Shown: positions 23,795 through 32,464 of the stretch, piece after piece | Position numbering within the stretch: position 1 is the first letter of the stretch | How the letters are laid out: every line of letters begins with the position of its first letter | Origin: Microbacterium sp. USTB-Y | GTDB lineage: Bacteria; Actinomycetota; Actinomycetes; Actinomycetales; Microbacteriaceae | Direction of reading: 5' to 3' | Assembly: GCF_023703415.1 (NCBI RefSeq) | Contig: NZ_JAGMTU010000005.1 | Location: 1-64,000 of the forward strand | DNA length: 64,000 nt | Made by a program: the position numbers and the translations under genes | The notes under the pieces: generated by a model | What the model was told of the DNA's origin: nothing | What the model saw: the letters and a program-made list of their open reading frames with translations, nothing else | Database searches by the model: none

Positions 23795-25168
23795 ATGACC
23801 AAGCTCAGGCTTGCCATCGTCGGCGCCGGCCCCGCCGGCATCTATGCCGCCGACCTCCTGCTGAAGGCCGAGCGCCGCTTCGACGTGTCGATCGACCTGT
23901 TCGAGAAGCTGCCCGCGCCCTACGGCCTGGTGCGGTACGGCGTCGCCCCCGACCACCCCCGGATCAAGGGCATCATCACGGCGCTCCGGGACGTGCTCGA
24001 CCGCGGCGACATCCGCCTCTTCGGCAACGTGGACTTCGGCACCGACATCACGCTCGACGATCTCAAGCGGCACTACAACGCCGTGATCTTCGCGACCGGG
24101 GCCCGCCGCGACACCGACATGGACATCCCGGGCGTCGACGCGATCGGATCCTACGGCGCCGCCGACTACGTCAGCTGGTTCGACGGGCATCCCGACGTGC
24201 CGCGCGAATGGCCCCTGGACGCCGCGAGCGTCGCGGTGATCGGCAACGGCAACGTGGCCCTCGACGTGTCGCGGATGCTGGCCAAGCACGCGGAGGACCT
24301 GCTCGTCACCGAGGTGCCGGCGAACGTGTACGAGGGCATGAAGGACAGCGCCGTCACCGACGTGCACGTGTTCGGACGCCGCGGCCCGGCCCAGGTGAAG
24401 TTCACGCCGCTCGAACTGCGCGAGCTCGGCGAGCTGCGCGACGTCGACATGGTCGTCTACGACGAGGACTTCGACTACGACGACGCCTCGCGCGACGCGA
24501 TCGCGAGCAACAAGCAGGTCATGGTCATCGACCGCGTCCTGCAGTCGTGGCGCAAGCGCGATTCGGTGAACAACGCCGGAGGCACCGCCTCGCGTCGGCT
24601 GCACCTGCACTTCTGGGCGCGCCCGGTCGAGGTCCGCACGGACGACGCGGGCCGCGTCGCCGCCCTCGTCTACGAGCGCACCCAGCCCGACGGCAACGGC
24701 GGTGCGGTGGGCACGGGCGAGCTGCGCGAGGTGCCGATCCAGGCGCTGTACCGAGCGGTCGGGTATTTCGGATCCCCGCTGTCGGGAGTGCCCTTCGACA
24801 AGAAGCACGGCGTGATCCCGAACCGCGAGGGACAGGTGCTCGCGAAGGACTCGAACCAGCGCGTCCCCGGCATCTACGCGACGGGCTGGATCAAGCGCGG
24901 ACCCGTGGGACTGATCGGGCACACCAAGTCCGACGCGATGGAGACCGTGCGTCACCTCATCAACGACCAGGGCTCGTGGTGGCAGCCGGAGGACCCGTCG
25001 GAGGCGGCGATCCCCGCGCTGCTCGCCGAGCGCGGCGTGCGCTGGACCGACCTCGACGGCTGGCACCGCCTGGACGAGCACGAGATCGCCCTCGGCGCTC
25101 CCGAGGAGCGCGCCAGGATCAAGGTCGTGCCCCGCGAGGACATGGTCCGCATCTCCCGCGGGGAGTGA
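23795..25168 (+). CDS. Ferredoxin-NADP+ reductase (FprA-type)
   Basis: 457 aa FAD/NADP enzyme resembling mycobacterial FprA and adrenodoxin reductase; it passes electrons between NADPH and ferredoxin. FAD motif LAIVGAGPAGIYAADLLL at the N-terminus, KLPAPYGLVRYGVAPDHP, NADP motif VIGNGNVALDVSRML, GRRGPAQVKFTPLELREL and the C-terminal GIYATGWIKRGPVGLIGHTKSDAMET. GAAAGGATCC precedes the ATG. It follows the quinone genes closely and may be expressed with them; its redox partner is not nearby. Confidence 0.9.
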   Translation: MTKLRLAIVGAGPAGIYAADLLLKAERRFDVSIDLFEKLPAPYGLVRYGVAPDHPRIKGIITALRDVLDRGDIRLFGNVDFGTDITLDDLKRHYNAVIFATGARRDTDMDIPGVDAIGSYGAADYVSWFDGHPDVPREWPLDAASVAVIGNGNVALDVSRMLAKHAEDLLVTEVPANVYEGMKDSAVTDVHVFGRRGPAQVKFTPLELRELGELRDVDMVVYDEDFDYDDASRDAIASNKQVMVIDRVLQSWRKRDSVNNAGGTASRRLHLHFWARPVEVRTDDAGRVAALVYERTQPDGNGGAVGTGELREVPIQALYRAVGYFGSPLSGVPFDKKHGVIPNREGQVLAKDSNQRVPGIYATGWIKRGPVGLIGHTKSDAMETVRHLINDQGSWWQPEDPSEAAIPALLAERGVRWTDLDGWHRLDEHEIALGAPEERARIKVVPREDMVRISRGE

Positions 25169-25216
25169 CCCGCTCGCACCGCACGCCTTCCGGCCCGGGC
25201 CGGGATCGACGCGACG

Positions 25217-25654
25217 CTAGTTCTTCGCGGTCACCACGACCGTGAACACGACGTGCGCGCCCGATGCGCTGTTGTCGAGCGTCACCGTCGTCGTGCCCGT
25301 GGTGATCGGGGAGAGCCCGGGGTTGAACTGCGCGGATCCGTCGTCCTTGCCGGGCGTGAAGGACACGATGGTCGGATCCTCGATCTTCGCGGTCCAGCTC
25401 TTGAAGTCCTCCGTGTCGCCGGTCAGCACGATCACGTTGTCGAGCGGCACGGACACGGTGGTTCCGTCGACCGTCTTCAGATCGGCCATGATCGGCGGCA
25501 GCTGCTGAGCGCTCGGGCTGGGGCTCGCGGACGACGAAGCCGCCGGCGTCGTGGTGGCGGGGCTGCCGGCGCTCGAGCAGGCGGCGAGGCCGAGACCGGC
25601 GGAGGCGATGAGGACGCCGGCCAGCAGGGCGGACGGAAGGTGCGGACGGCTCAT
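25217..25654 (-). CDS. Small secreted lipoprotein of unknown function
   Basis: 145 aa. A signal peptide with lipobox LGLAAC predicts cleavage before Cys at about residue 25 and lipid attachment; a Thr/Ser/Pro/Ala linker follows. The rest is beta-rich (TVSVPLDNVIVLTGDTEDFKSW, TGTTTVTLDNSASGAHVVFTVVV), consistent with an Ig-like or chagasin-like sandwich, but the chagasin inhibitor motifs are not clear. GAGGAGGATCC supports ATG 25654 rather than 25696. A TACGCT hexamer near 25688 may be its -10. Function not assigned. Confidence 0.7.
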   Translation of the reverse strand: MSRPHLPSALLAGVLIASAGLGLAACSSAGSPATTTPAASSSASPSPSAQQLPPIMADLKTVDGTTVSVPLDNVIVLTGDTEDFKSWTAKIEDPTIVSFTPGKDDGSAQFNPGLSPITTGTTTVTLDNSASGAHVVFTVVVTAKN

Positions 25655-25769
25655 GGATCCTCCTCGGTGCGGTTCTGGCCCCAGCGTAGAGGACACGCCC
25701 TGCCCGGGGGAGTGGTCCGACGGCCTCCCTTCACAGGACGGCGCCCGGCCGCGTCGCTACGCTGAGGGC

Positions 25770-26819
25770 ATGACCGTCGCATCGGATCCGCAGACGTGGA
25801 TGCCCGACGTGCTCGGCGACGAGTTCGAGCAGCTCACCCTGCCGCTGGGCTCCGACGACGAGGGCGAGGTCGTCGCGACGCTGGTGCGGGCGCTGCCCGA
25901 GCGCACCGTCTGGCGGAGACTGTTCGGGGACGGGCGCGCGCTCGCCGACACCGATGTGCTGTACGTGCACGGCTGGTCGGACTACTTCTTCCAGAAGCGG
26001 CTGGCGCGGTTCTGGACGGCGCGGGGCGCGCGCTTCTTCGCCCTCGACCTGCGCAAGTACGGCCGGAGCCTGCGGCCGGGGCAGACGCCCGGGTTCATCT
26101 CGGATCTCGCGGAGTACGACGCGGACATCGCCGCGGCGCTCGCCGCGATGCAGGCGGAGCAGCCCCGGGGGGCTCCGCGTCGTCTGGTGCTGCTCGGACA
26201 CTCCACGGGCGGACTGACGCTGAGCCTCTGGGCGGCGCGCAACCCCGGCATGGCGTCGGCGGTCATCCTGAACAGCCCGTGGCTGGAGTTCCAGCTCTCC
26301 CGCTTCACCCGGGAGACGCTCGCCCCGCTCGTGAGCTTGCAGGCCAAGCGGCGCCCCCTCGATCGCGCCCCGCAGGTGGACCTCGGGTTCTACACCCGCG
26401 CGCAGAACGCGGTCGCGGATCCGGACGACCCGGTGGATGTGAACCTGGCCTGGCGGCCGGAGCAGACCATGGCCGTGCACGCCGGGTGGCTGAACGCGGT
26501 CCTCGCCGGGCACGCGGCGGTCGCGGCGGGCGTCGCGATCCCGGTTCCGGTGTGCGTGCTGCTCTCCGCGCACAGCGCCTATCCCACGTCGTGGTCGGAG
26601 GACCTGACCCGCGCGGACAGCGTGCTCGTCGTGGACGACATCGCGCGCGCGGCGCTCAAGCTCGGTCCCTCGATCACGATCGAGTGGATCGAGGGCGCGC
26701 TGCACGACGTGTTCCTCTCCCGGCACGATGCCCGGGAGGAGGCGTACGAGCGCCTCGGCCACTGGGTCGACGGATGGTCCGCCGCCGATCGAGCCGCCCG
26801 GCTCCGCGCCCCGCGCTGA
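25770..26819 (+). CDS. Alpha/beta hydrolase (monoacylglycerol lipase-like)
   Basis: 349 aa. The nucleophile elbow is LGHSTGGLTLS (Ser near residue 150), with the oxyanion region YVHGWSDYF and a C-terminal His in GALHDVFLSRHD. It is closest in style to serine-aminopeptidase/monoacylglycerol lipase domain proteins; the substrate is unknown. No signal peptide. ATG 25770 lies six bases after TACGCT, so leaderless. The C-terminal codons merge into a short tandem repeat that continues beyond the stop. Confidence 0.78.
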   Translation: MTVASDPQTWMPDVLGDEFEQLTLPLGSDDEGEVVATLVRALPERTVWRRLFGDGRALADTDVLYVHGWSDYFFQKRLARFWTARGARFFALDLRKYGRSLRPGQTPGFISDLAEYDADIAAALAAMQAEQPRGAPRRLVLLGHSTGGLTLSLWAARNPGMASAVILNSPWLEFQLSRFTRETLAPLVSLQAKRRPLDRAPQVDLGFYTRAQNAVADPDDPVDVNLAWRPEQTMAVHAGWLNAVLAGHAAVAAGVAIPVPVCVLLSAHSAYPTSWSEDLTRADSVLVVDDIARAALKLGPSITIEWIEGALHDVFLSRHDAREEAYERLGHWVDGWSAADRAARLRAPR

Positions 26820-26869
26820 CGCGGTTCCGCACCCCGCGCTGACGCGGCTCCGCGCTGACGCGGTCCCGC
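26813..26869. repeat. Three short repeats across a stop codon
   Basis: GCGCTGACGCGG-YY-CCGC occurs at 26813, 26836 and 26852. The first copy holds the TGA stop of the hydrolase gene; the others are downstream. Spacing is uneven (23 and 16 bases). Confidence 0.7.
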
Positions 26870-26929
26870 ACGGACGCCGCGCCGGACGGCGGCCTTGCCC
26901 CGCGCTGTCTTCGCGCCCGGGCGGCCCGC

Positions 26930-27583
26930 TCAGTCGACGTGGTGCATCGCGCGGACGAGATGCTCCGCGGCGTGGCCGTCGCCCGCGAGGATCGCGTCGG
27001 CGAGGGCCGCGTGGACCTCCCGCATGTGATCCCGCTCCGTGACGTCGACGGCCCAGGGGCGGAGATTGCGCGACAGGGGCATGCTCGTCTGGTCGAGCAC
27101 CGTGTCGAGGATCTCGTTGTCCGAGTGCCGGGACAGGTAGTGCAGAAGCTCCCAGCGCCGCGCGGTGAGAGTGGCGGCGTCGCCGAGCCCGTCGTCCAGG
27201 GCGCGCGCCAGCGCGGCCGCCTCCTCCCGCTCGGCTTCGTTCAGGCGGGGCACCGCGATCGCCGCGACTGCGCCCCCGAGGTATCCGGCGTACTCCAGGG
27301 TCTTCTCGGTGAGCTGCGGCGGCACCTCGGTGACCTGCGTGTAGCGGCTCGGGTGCATCTCGACGAGCCCGACCCGCTCCAGGCGCTGCAGCGCTTCCCG
27401 GATCGGCATCCGCGAGACGCCGAACTTCTCGGCGAGCTCCGCGTCCCGGATGCGGTGCCCGGGCGGCAGGGTGCCGTCGATGATCGACGCCCCGACCCTC
27501 TGATAGACCTCGTCGGCGAGAAGCTGCTTGGGCGCTCCCAGTAGCGCCTTGCTTTCGCCGAATTGCGGACCACGAACGTCCAT
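26930..27583 (-). CDS. GntR-family transcriptional regulator (FCD type)
   Basis: 217 aa. The winged helix is near residues 25-75: DEVYQRVGASIIDGTLPPGHRIRDAELAEKFGVSRMPIREALQRLERVGLVEM. The C-terminal FCD domain is all-helical with the metal-binding pattern suggested by LLHYLSRHSDNE and a final HLVRAMHHVD. FCD regulators bind small acids or sugars. ATG 27583 was chosen with GGGGG upstream; the longer frame to 27697 passes through a relatively AT-rich leader unlike coding sequence. No operator or target is evident; neighbours are unrelated. Confidence 0.78.
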   Translation of the reverse strand: MDVRGPQFGESKALLGAPKQLLADEVYQRVGASIIDGTLPPGHRIRDAELAEKFGVSRMPIREALQRLERVGLVEMHPSRYTQVTEVPPQLTEKTLEYAGYLGGAVAAIAVPRLNEAEREEAAALARALDDGLGDAATLTARRWELLHYLSRHSDNEILDTVLDQTSMPLSRNLRPWAVDVTERDHMREVHAALADAILAGDGHAAEHLVRAMHHVD

Positions 27584-27754
27584 CACTACCCCCAAGTAGT
27601 TTCCCCAGAACAGCACTATCTCATTCAGACCGGGCAAACCCAAATATTGGTGTGCGACGGCCGGCGAAGGCGTGTCCTGCGACATCGGAGGCGTCATCAG
27701 GCGACAAGGGGAGGATCCGCGCGGGCCGCGTGCCCCCGGCAGGACCTCCCGAGA

Positions 27755-28243
27755 TCAGCGGAAGTTGATGAACTGCAGATCCAGATCCAGGTCGGATCCC
27801 TTGAGCAGTGCGATCACGGCCTGCAGGTCGTCGCGGCTCTTGGACTGCACCCGCAGCTCGTCGCCCTGGATCTGCGACTTCACGGACTTGGGGCCCTCGT
27901 CGCGGATGATCTTGCCGATCTTCTTCGCGTTCTCCGAGCTGATGCCCTCCTTGAGGGTCGACTCCAGGCGGAACTCCTTGCCGCTCGCGGTGGGCTCGCC
28001 GGACTCGAGGCTCTTCAGCGAGATGCCGCGCTTGATGAGCTTGGACTGGAACACGTCCAGCACCGCGCGGGCGCGCTCGTCCGAGTTCGCCAGGATCACG
28101 ATCTTCTCGCCGCTCCACGCGATCGATGCGCCGACGCCCTTGAAGTCGTAGCGCTGCTCGATCTCCTTGCGGGCCTGGTTGAGGGCGTTGTCGGCCTCCT
28201 GGCGATCCACCTTGGACACGATGTCGAATGAGCTGTCAGCCAT
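27755..28243 (-). CDS. YajQ-family nucleotide-binding protein
   Basis: 162 aa, full length for YajQ/UPF0234, two ferredoxin-like folds that bind nucleotides, reported as cyclic di-GMP in some bacteria. Signature: [27 protein letters not shown] at the start, RYDFKG, and the C-terminal [16 protein letters not shown] 28243 is six bases after a TACACT hexamer on the minus strand, so leaderless. It stands alone, divergent from the amylase gene. Confidence 0.9.
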   Translation of the reverse strand: MADSSFDIVSKVDRQEADNALNQARKEIEQRYDFKGVGASIAWSGEKIVILANSDERARAVLDVFQSKLIKRGISLKSLESGEPTASGKEFRLESTLKEGISSENAKKIGKIIRDEGPKSVKSQIQGDELRVQSKSRDDLQAVIALLKGSDLDLDLQFINFR

Positions 28244-28289
28244 ACAGGCAGTGTAACGAGCGGCGGCGCGGCGAGTAGCGTGAGGGAGC

Positions 28290-30182
28290 GTGACCGACCT
28301 CCTCCCGCACCACGACGGATCCGCGCTGCACGTCTCGGACGACGCCCCGGCCCTCGGCGACGTGGTCCGCGTGCGTCTGCGCGTGCCGGCGGGCTACGGC
28401 CCGCTCGCCGCCGTGCGCACCCGCTCGAACCCCGACCACGAGCCGGAGTGGACCGACGCCGAGCTGCTCGGATCCGCCGACGGGTGGGACTGGTGGGAGG
28501 CGCCCGTCACCGTGCGCAACCCGCGGCACGGCTACCGCTTCCTGCTGCAGCACGAGGACGGCCGGATCGAGTGGCTGAACCAGACCGGGATCCACCGGCT
28601 GGAGACCCTCGACGCCGAGGACTTCGCGCTCGTCGCCGAGCCCGCGCCTCCGGCCTGGCTGCACGGGTCGGTGATGTACCAGGTGTTCCCCGATCGTTTC
28701 GCGCGGTCGGCGCAGGCCGACGCGCACCCGACGCCGGACTGGGCCGTCCCGGCCGCGTGGGACACCCCGGTGGATCCGGTCATGCCCGGTCGCGTCCACC
28801 AGTTCTACGGCGGCGACCTGCCCGGGATCGTCGAGCACCTCGACCACCTCGTGCGGCTCGGGGTGAACCTGCTCTACCTGACCCCGGTGTTCCCCGCCGC
28901 GTCCAACCATCGCTACGACGCCTCGAGCTTCTCACGCGTGGATCCGCTGCTCGGCGGCGACGAGGCCTATGCCCGCCTCATCGCCGAGGCGCACGCCCGC
29001 GGCATCCGGGTGATCGGCGACCTCACCAGCAACCACTCCGGCGACCGCCACGAGTGGTTCCGCGCGGCGTTCGGCCACCCCGGCGCGCCGGAGGAGGAGT
29101 TCTACTACTTCACCGACGCGGACAACACCGAGTACGAGTGCTGGCTGGGCGCGAAGAGCCTGCCCAAGTTCGACTGGTCGAGCGAGGAGCTGCGCGCGCG
29201 CTTCATCACCGGCGAGGACTCCGCGGTCGCCCGCTGGCTGAAGCCGCCGTTCGGCGCCGACGGCTGGCGCGTCGACGTGGCGAACATGACCGGGCGGCTC
29301 GGCGCGATCGACCTGAACGCCGAGGTGCGCCGGCTGCTGCGCGACACCGTCCGGGGGATCAACCCCGACGCCATCCTGCTCGGCGAATCGACGAACGACG
29401 CGACGAGCGACCTGCAGGGCGACGGCTGGGACGGTGCCATGACCTACCCGTCGTTCACCCGTCCGGTGTGGGCCTGGCTCAGCGCGCCGACCGGCGCGCC
29501 GTATCTCACCGCCGAGGGCGAGGAGCGCACGGAGAGCTGGTTCTTCGGGATGCAGGTGGGCGGGATCCCGCGATACACCGCGCGCGACTTCGTCGACTCG
29601 ATCACGCGCTTCACCGGGGGGATCCCCTGGCGGGTGCGGCTCGGCAACATGCAGCCGCTGGACACGCACGACACCGCGCGGTTCGCGACGAACGCGGCCG
29701 CCGGCACCGTGCCGGTCGCGGTCGGCCTGTCGGTGACGCTGCCCGGGCTGCCGGTGGTGTTCGCGGGCGACGAGTTCGGCCTCACCGGCGCGGACGGCGA
29801 GTCCAGCCGCACGCCGATCCCGTGGGGCACCGAGGACGAGGCGCACACGGCGGAGCGCATCGCGCTGTACCGCGATCTGGTGGGGCTGCGCCGTGCGCAC
29901 CCGGTGCTCGGCACGGGCGGGCTGCGCTGGCTGCACGTCGACGACGAGTGCGTCGTGTTCGTGCGCGAATCGGCGGCGGAGACCGTGCTGGTGCTCGCGG
30001 CTCGCGGGGATGCCGATGTCGAGCTCCCGCCGGGTGCGCTCGCGGGTGCCTCGGCCGCCGCGCCGCTGTTCGGCGATGCGACGCTTGCGGTGGCCGGGGG
30101 CGGCGCTGTCGCCCTGGTCGCGGAGGGCCCGGCGTTTGCGGCATGGGCGCTGCCCGGCGTGGCGACTCCCGGCCCCCGCTGA
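28290..30182 (+). CDS. Glycoside hydrolase family 13 alpha-amylase-type enzyme
   Basis: 630 aa, cytosolic (no signal). An N-terminal beta domain of about 120 residues precedes the barrel, as in neopullulanase/cyclomaltodextrinase. Conserved regions: [37 protein letters not shown] (region I), DGWRVDVAN (region II, nucleophile Asp), ILLGESTND (region III, acid Glu), [10 protein letters not shown] (region IV). Likely hydrolyses maltodextrins or related alpha-glucans inside the cell. The GTG has TAGCGT eight bases ahead and GAGGGAG, so start type is ambiguous. Confidence 0.88.
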   Translation: MTDLLPHHDGSALHVSDDAPALGDVVRVRLRVPAGYGPLAAVRTRSNPDHEPEWTDAELLGSADGWDWWEAPVTVRNPRHGYRFLLQHEDGRIEWLNQTGIHRLETLDAEDFALVAEPAPPAWLHGSVMYQVFPDRFARSAQADAHPTPDWAVPAAWDTPVDPVMPGRVHQFYGGDLPGIVEHLDHLVRLGVNLLYLTPVFPAASNHRYDASSFSRVDPLLGGDEAYARLIAEAHARGIRVIGDLTSNHSGDRHEWFRAAFGHPGAPEEEFYYFTDADNTEYECWLGAKSLPKFDWSSEELRARFITGEDSAVARWLKPPFGADGWRVDVANMTGRLGAIDLNAEVRRLLRDTVRGINPDAILLGESTNDATSDLQGDGWDGAMTYPSFTRPVWAWLSAPTGAPYLTAEGEERTESWFFGMQVGGIPRYTARDFVDSITRFTGGIPWRVRLGNMQPLDTHDTARFATNAAAGTVPVAVGLSVTLPGLPVVFAGDEFGLTGADGESSRTPIPWGTEDEAHTAERIALYRDLVGLRRAHPVLGTGGLRWLHVDDECVVFVRESAAETVLVLAARGDADVELPPGALAGASAAAPLFGDATLAVAGGGAVALVAEGPAFAAWALPGVATPGPR

Positions 30183-30245
30183 GCGCGCCCGACGCGCCCC
30201 GCGCGCCCTCCCGCTCGGACGCGGGAGCGCTCGTAGGCTCGAGAC

Positions 30246-30389
30246 ATGGCTCGGATCGGCGGTCGCAGCACTCCGCTCGCGTGGCTCGCCGGCGTGGTCT
30301 GCGCGGGCGTCGTGGCCGGCCTCATGTACCTCGCGGCGCCCATGGGCCCCGTGATGCTGAAGTATTTCGGAGATCTGCTGGGGCGCTGA
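30246..30389 (+). CDS. 47-aa single-span membrane protein
   Basis: Small ORF MARIGGRSTP, then one hydrophobic helix (LAWLAGVVCAGVVAGLMYLAA), ending KYFGDLLGR. ATG 30246 lies six bases after TAGGCT, the leaderless signature of this window, which makes translation credible. It lies 63 bases after the amylase gene. No family is recognised. A positive N-terminus suggests N-in, C-out topology. It could be a small membrane regulator; nothing more can be said. Confidence 0.6.
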   Translation: MARIGGRSTPLAWLAGVVCAGVVAGLMYLAAPMGPVMLKYFGDLLGR

Positions 30390-30518
30390 CGCCGGTCCAC
30401 CGGTCGCGGAAGGAGTGCGGGGCGACGTCCGGCATCAGCGGTTCCCGGCATGCCTGCGCCCTGCGGCGACGAGCCGGAGTTAGCCTCGGAGCACCGCATC
30501 CGCGATGGAGGAGCACCC

Positions 30519-31667
30519 ATGAGTGACCACGAGGTTTCGAAGCCGGCGCAGGCGCACGACGTCGACGACGCCGTGGCCGCCGCGTCCGAGGCGGACGCCC
30601 AGGCCGCCGCCGACGCGCAGGACGCCGCGCCGACCCCGGCAGACCCGACCGCCGAGGCGTCGCCGGAGCCCGAGGCAGAGGCCGCGCCCGTGGCCGAGCC
30701 GGTGACCGAGCCCGAGCCGGTGGCCGAGTCCGAGCCCGCGCAGCCCGACCACGCCGCTGTCGCGCAGAGCGCCAACGAGAGCCTCGCCGAAGCGGCGCGC
30801 GCCGCCGACGCCGCCTCCGAGGCGGGCGGCGCGGCGACCGAGCAGGCGCCTGCGGAGCCGAAGCCGGTGGAACCGAAGCCGGTGGATCACGACCTCGCCG
30901 CCTTCGAGGAGGCCGAGGCCGCGTACCCCGGAACCTTCGGCGGCACGTTCACCCCGCCGGCACCCACCGTGGCGGAGACGACCGTCATCGAGAGCCCGAC
31001 CACCGCCGTCGGCGTCGATGACGACGCCCGCACCCAGGTGCTCGTCCCGCCGCCGGCCACCGTCGTGGCCCCCGCGGTCGTGGCCCCCGCCGCGGTGATC
31101 GACGCGCCCCCGATCTTCGTCCAGGCGCCCGAGGCGCCCCGGGAGCGCGGCAACCGCGGCGCGATCTTCGGCATCGGCCTGCTGGCCGCGATCGCGTTCG
31201 CGATCCTGTACCTGGGCACCGCGCTCGGCATCGCCGCGATCAACGGCACCGTCACGACGGACAACGTCGGCACGGTCGTGCTCGACCAGCTGAGGACCGC
31301 GGGGCTCTGGGTTCCCGTCGCCGCCTTCGCGATCGGCTTCTGGCTGCTCGGCGGCATCATCAACCGCGGACGCTGGGGCTTCTGGGTCGTCTTCGGCATC
31401 ATCGTCGGCGTCTTCGCTTACGGCGGGCATGTGCTCGGCGCGATCGGATCGGTCGAGTTCTGGAAGCTCGGCGGATCCGAGATCTCGGGTCTCGCCGCCG
31501 CTCAGCTGCTGTCGCCGCTCGCGATCGCCGCCTTCGTCTTCGGGCGCGAGCTCACGATCTGGTTCGGCGCCTGGGCTGCGCGCACCGGCGCCCGCCGCAC
31601 CGCTCAGAACGAGGAGGCGCAGCGCGAGTACGAGCGCGTCCTCGAAGCCGGTCCCCAGCTGCCCTAG
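30519..31667 (+). CDS. Membrane protein with long Ala/Pro/Glu-rich N-terminal domain
   Basis: 382 aa. Residues 1-215 are low complexity (Ala, Pro, Glu, Val; repeats such as EPKPVEPKPV) and probably disordered in the cytosol. About residues 223-350 hold four membrane helices (AIFGIGLLAAIAFAILYLG, WVPVAAFAIGFWLLGGII, GFWVVFGIIVGVFAYGGHVLG, LLSPLAIAAFVFGRE), then a basic tail. GGAGGAG precedes the ATG at 30519. Family not recognised. It is followed by a perfect hairpin (31721-31750) and another small membrane protein. Confidence 0.7.
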   Translation: MSDHEVSKPAQAHDVDDAVAAASEADAQAAADAQDAAPTPADPTAEASPEPEAEAAPVAEPVTEPEPVAESEPAQPDHAAVAQSANESLAEAARAADAASEAGGAATEQAPAEPKPVEPKPVDHDLAAFEEAEAAYPGTFGGTFTPPAPTVAETTVIESPTTAVGVDDDARTQVLVPPPATVVAPAVVAPAAVIDAPPIFVQAPEAPRERGNRGAIFGIGLLAAIAFAILYLGTALGIAAINGTVTTDNVGTVVLDQLRTAGLWVPVAAFAIGFWLLGGIINRGRWGFWVVFGIIVGVFAYGGHVLGAIGSVEFWKLGGSEISGLAAAQLLSPLAIAAFVFGRELTIWFGAWAARTGARRTAQNEEAQREYERVLEAGPQLP

Positions 31668-31720
31668 CGGCCGGATCCGGCCCGCACGGCCAGGAGTGCA
31701 TCACGGACGACATCACGCCG

Positions 31721-31750
31721 AACCCCCGCGAGCCGGAGCCCGCGGGGGTT
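31721..31750 (+). terminator. Hairpin after the Ala/Pro-rich membrane protein gene
   Basis: AACCCCCGCG (31721-31730) and CGCGGGGGTT (31741-31750) form a perfect 10-bp stem with a ten-base loop, 54 bases after the stop. It ends in only two T. It may end the upstream transcript; it also lies just before the next start codon. Confidence 0.5.
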
Positions 31751-31768
31751 CGCCCTGTCCTCGCCTGG

Positions 31769-32203
31769 GTGATCGGCGTCGTGTCCTTCTTCGCGCTCGT
31801 GATCATGGGCCTCGGGGCGCTGAGCCTCTTCGCCGAGCAGGACATGATCTCGGTGCCCCGGCTCGGTCAGCTGCCGGGCGTGCTGGGCATGGTGCTCGGC
31901 GTGCTCGTGTTCGCGCTCGCCCTGTGGGCCGTGCTCGCCGACCGGCGCCCGTCGTTCGTCGCGACCGTGTTCCTCGCCCTCGGGGCGGCGCTCGCGCACC
32001 TCGGCGGAGTGTGGGCGGCGGCGGTGGCCGAGGGCGCCGGTGCGGTCGGCGCGACCGCCGCCGCGGGACAGCTCGTGCTGGGAGGCGCGAGCGCGGTGAT
32101 CGTCGTGGCGGCGCTCATCGCGGCCTGGCTCGCGATCGCGCTGCGGCGCACGGCGGCGCGCGCACCGCGCTGGCCCTGGGAGAAGGACGACGACGGGGCG
32201 TGA
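31769..32203 (+). CDS. Small four-helix membrane protein, unknown function
   Basis: 144 aa with four hydrophobic helices (VVSFFALVIMGLGALSLF, LPGVLGMVLGVLVFALALWAVL, FVATVFLALGAALAHLGGVW, VLGGASAVIVVAALIAAWLAIAL) and a basic/acidic tail. GTG 31769 is the first usable start, but the frame stays open upstream with a plausible hydrophilic lead (PREPEPAGVRPVLAW), and an AGGAG lies near 31692, so the true N-terminus may be longer with a rare start codon. Not assigned to a family. Confidence 0.6.
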   Translation: MIGVVSFFALVIMGLGALSLFAEQDMISVPRLGQLPGVLGMVLGVLVFALALWAVLADRRPSFVATVFLALGAALAHLGGVWAAAVAEGAGAVGATAAAGQLVLGGASAVIVVAALIAAWLAIALRRTAARAPRWPWEKDDDGA

Positions 32204-32258
32204 GCATCCCGCGCCCCGGGATCCGCGGCATGTCGTCATCCGCCCGGGATCAGGTCCG

Positions 32259-32382
32259 TTGACCGGGAGAGGGCGGATCCGGCCGGATCCCCCTGTTCTG
32301 GGTCGATCGACCTCCTCCCGGTCAAGACGTCCACCGGCCGCCGGCAGCTTGCCACCCGGTCGAGACGTCCACCGGCCGCCGG
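32259..32382. repeat. Nested palindromes and 28-bp direct repeats in a 261-bp gap
   Basis: TTGACCGGGAG (32259-32269) pairs with CTCCCGGTCAA (32315-32325). Between them are two perfect palindromes, GGATCCGGCCGGATCC (32275-32290) and GGTCGATCGACC (32301-32312). Two 28-bp direct copies follow, 32317-32344 and 32355-32382, one mismatch apart and separated by ten bases; each begins CCCGGTC and ends CCACCGGCCGCCGG. No ORF is seen. A regulatory or recombination site is possible. The rest of the gap up to the start at 32465 holds only the TACGCT -10. Confidence 0.75.
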
Positions 32383-32464
32383 GCGCCGGGACCGGGCAGG
32401 GGGCCGTGTCGCGGATCTCGCGTGCCGCCGCCTCCCGGGCGTGTCCGCCCCGTACGCTGGAGGC

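Noticed and set aside
25217..25654. Chagasin-type protease inhibitor
   Set aside because: The beta-rich lipoprotein has similar size, but the inhibitory loop motifs are not visible.
27584..27697. N-terminal extension of the GntR regulator to 27697
   Set aside because: The extra 38 codons are compositionally unlike the gene, relatively AT-rich and precede a typical GntR N-terminus; more likely the leader/promoter.
32317..32382. Two 28-bp direct repeats that might be a CRISPR remnant
   Set aside because: Only two units, a ten-base spacer, no further copies and no cas genes in the window.
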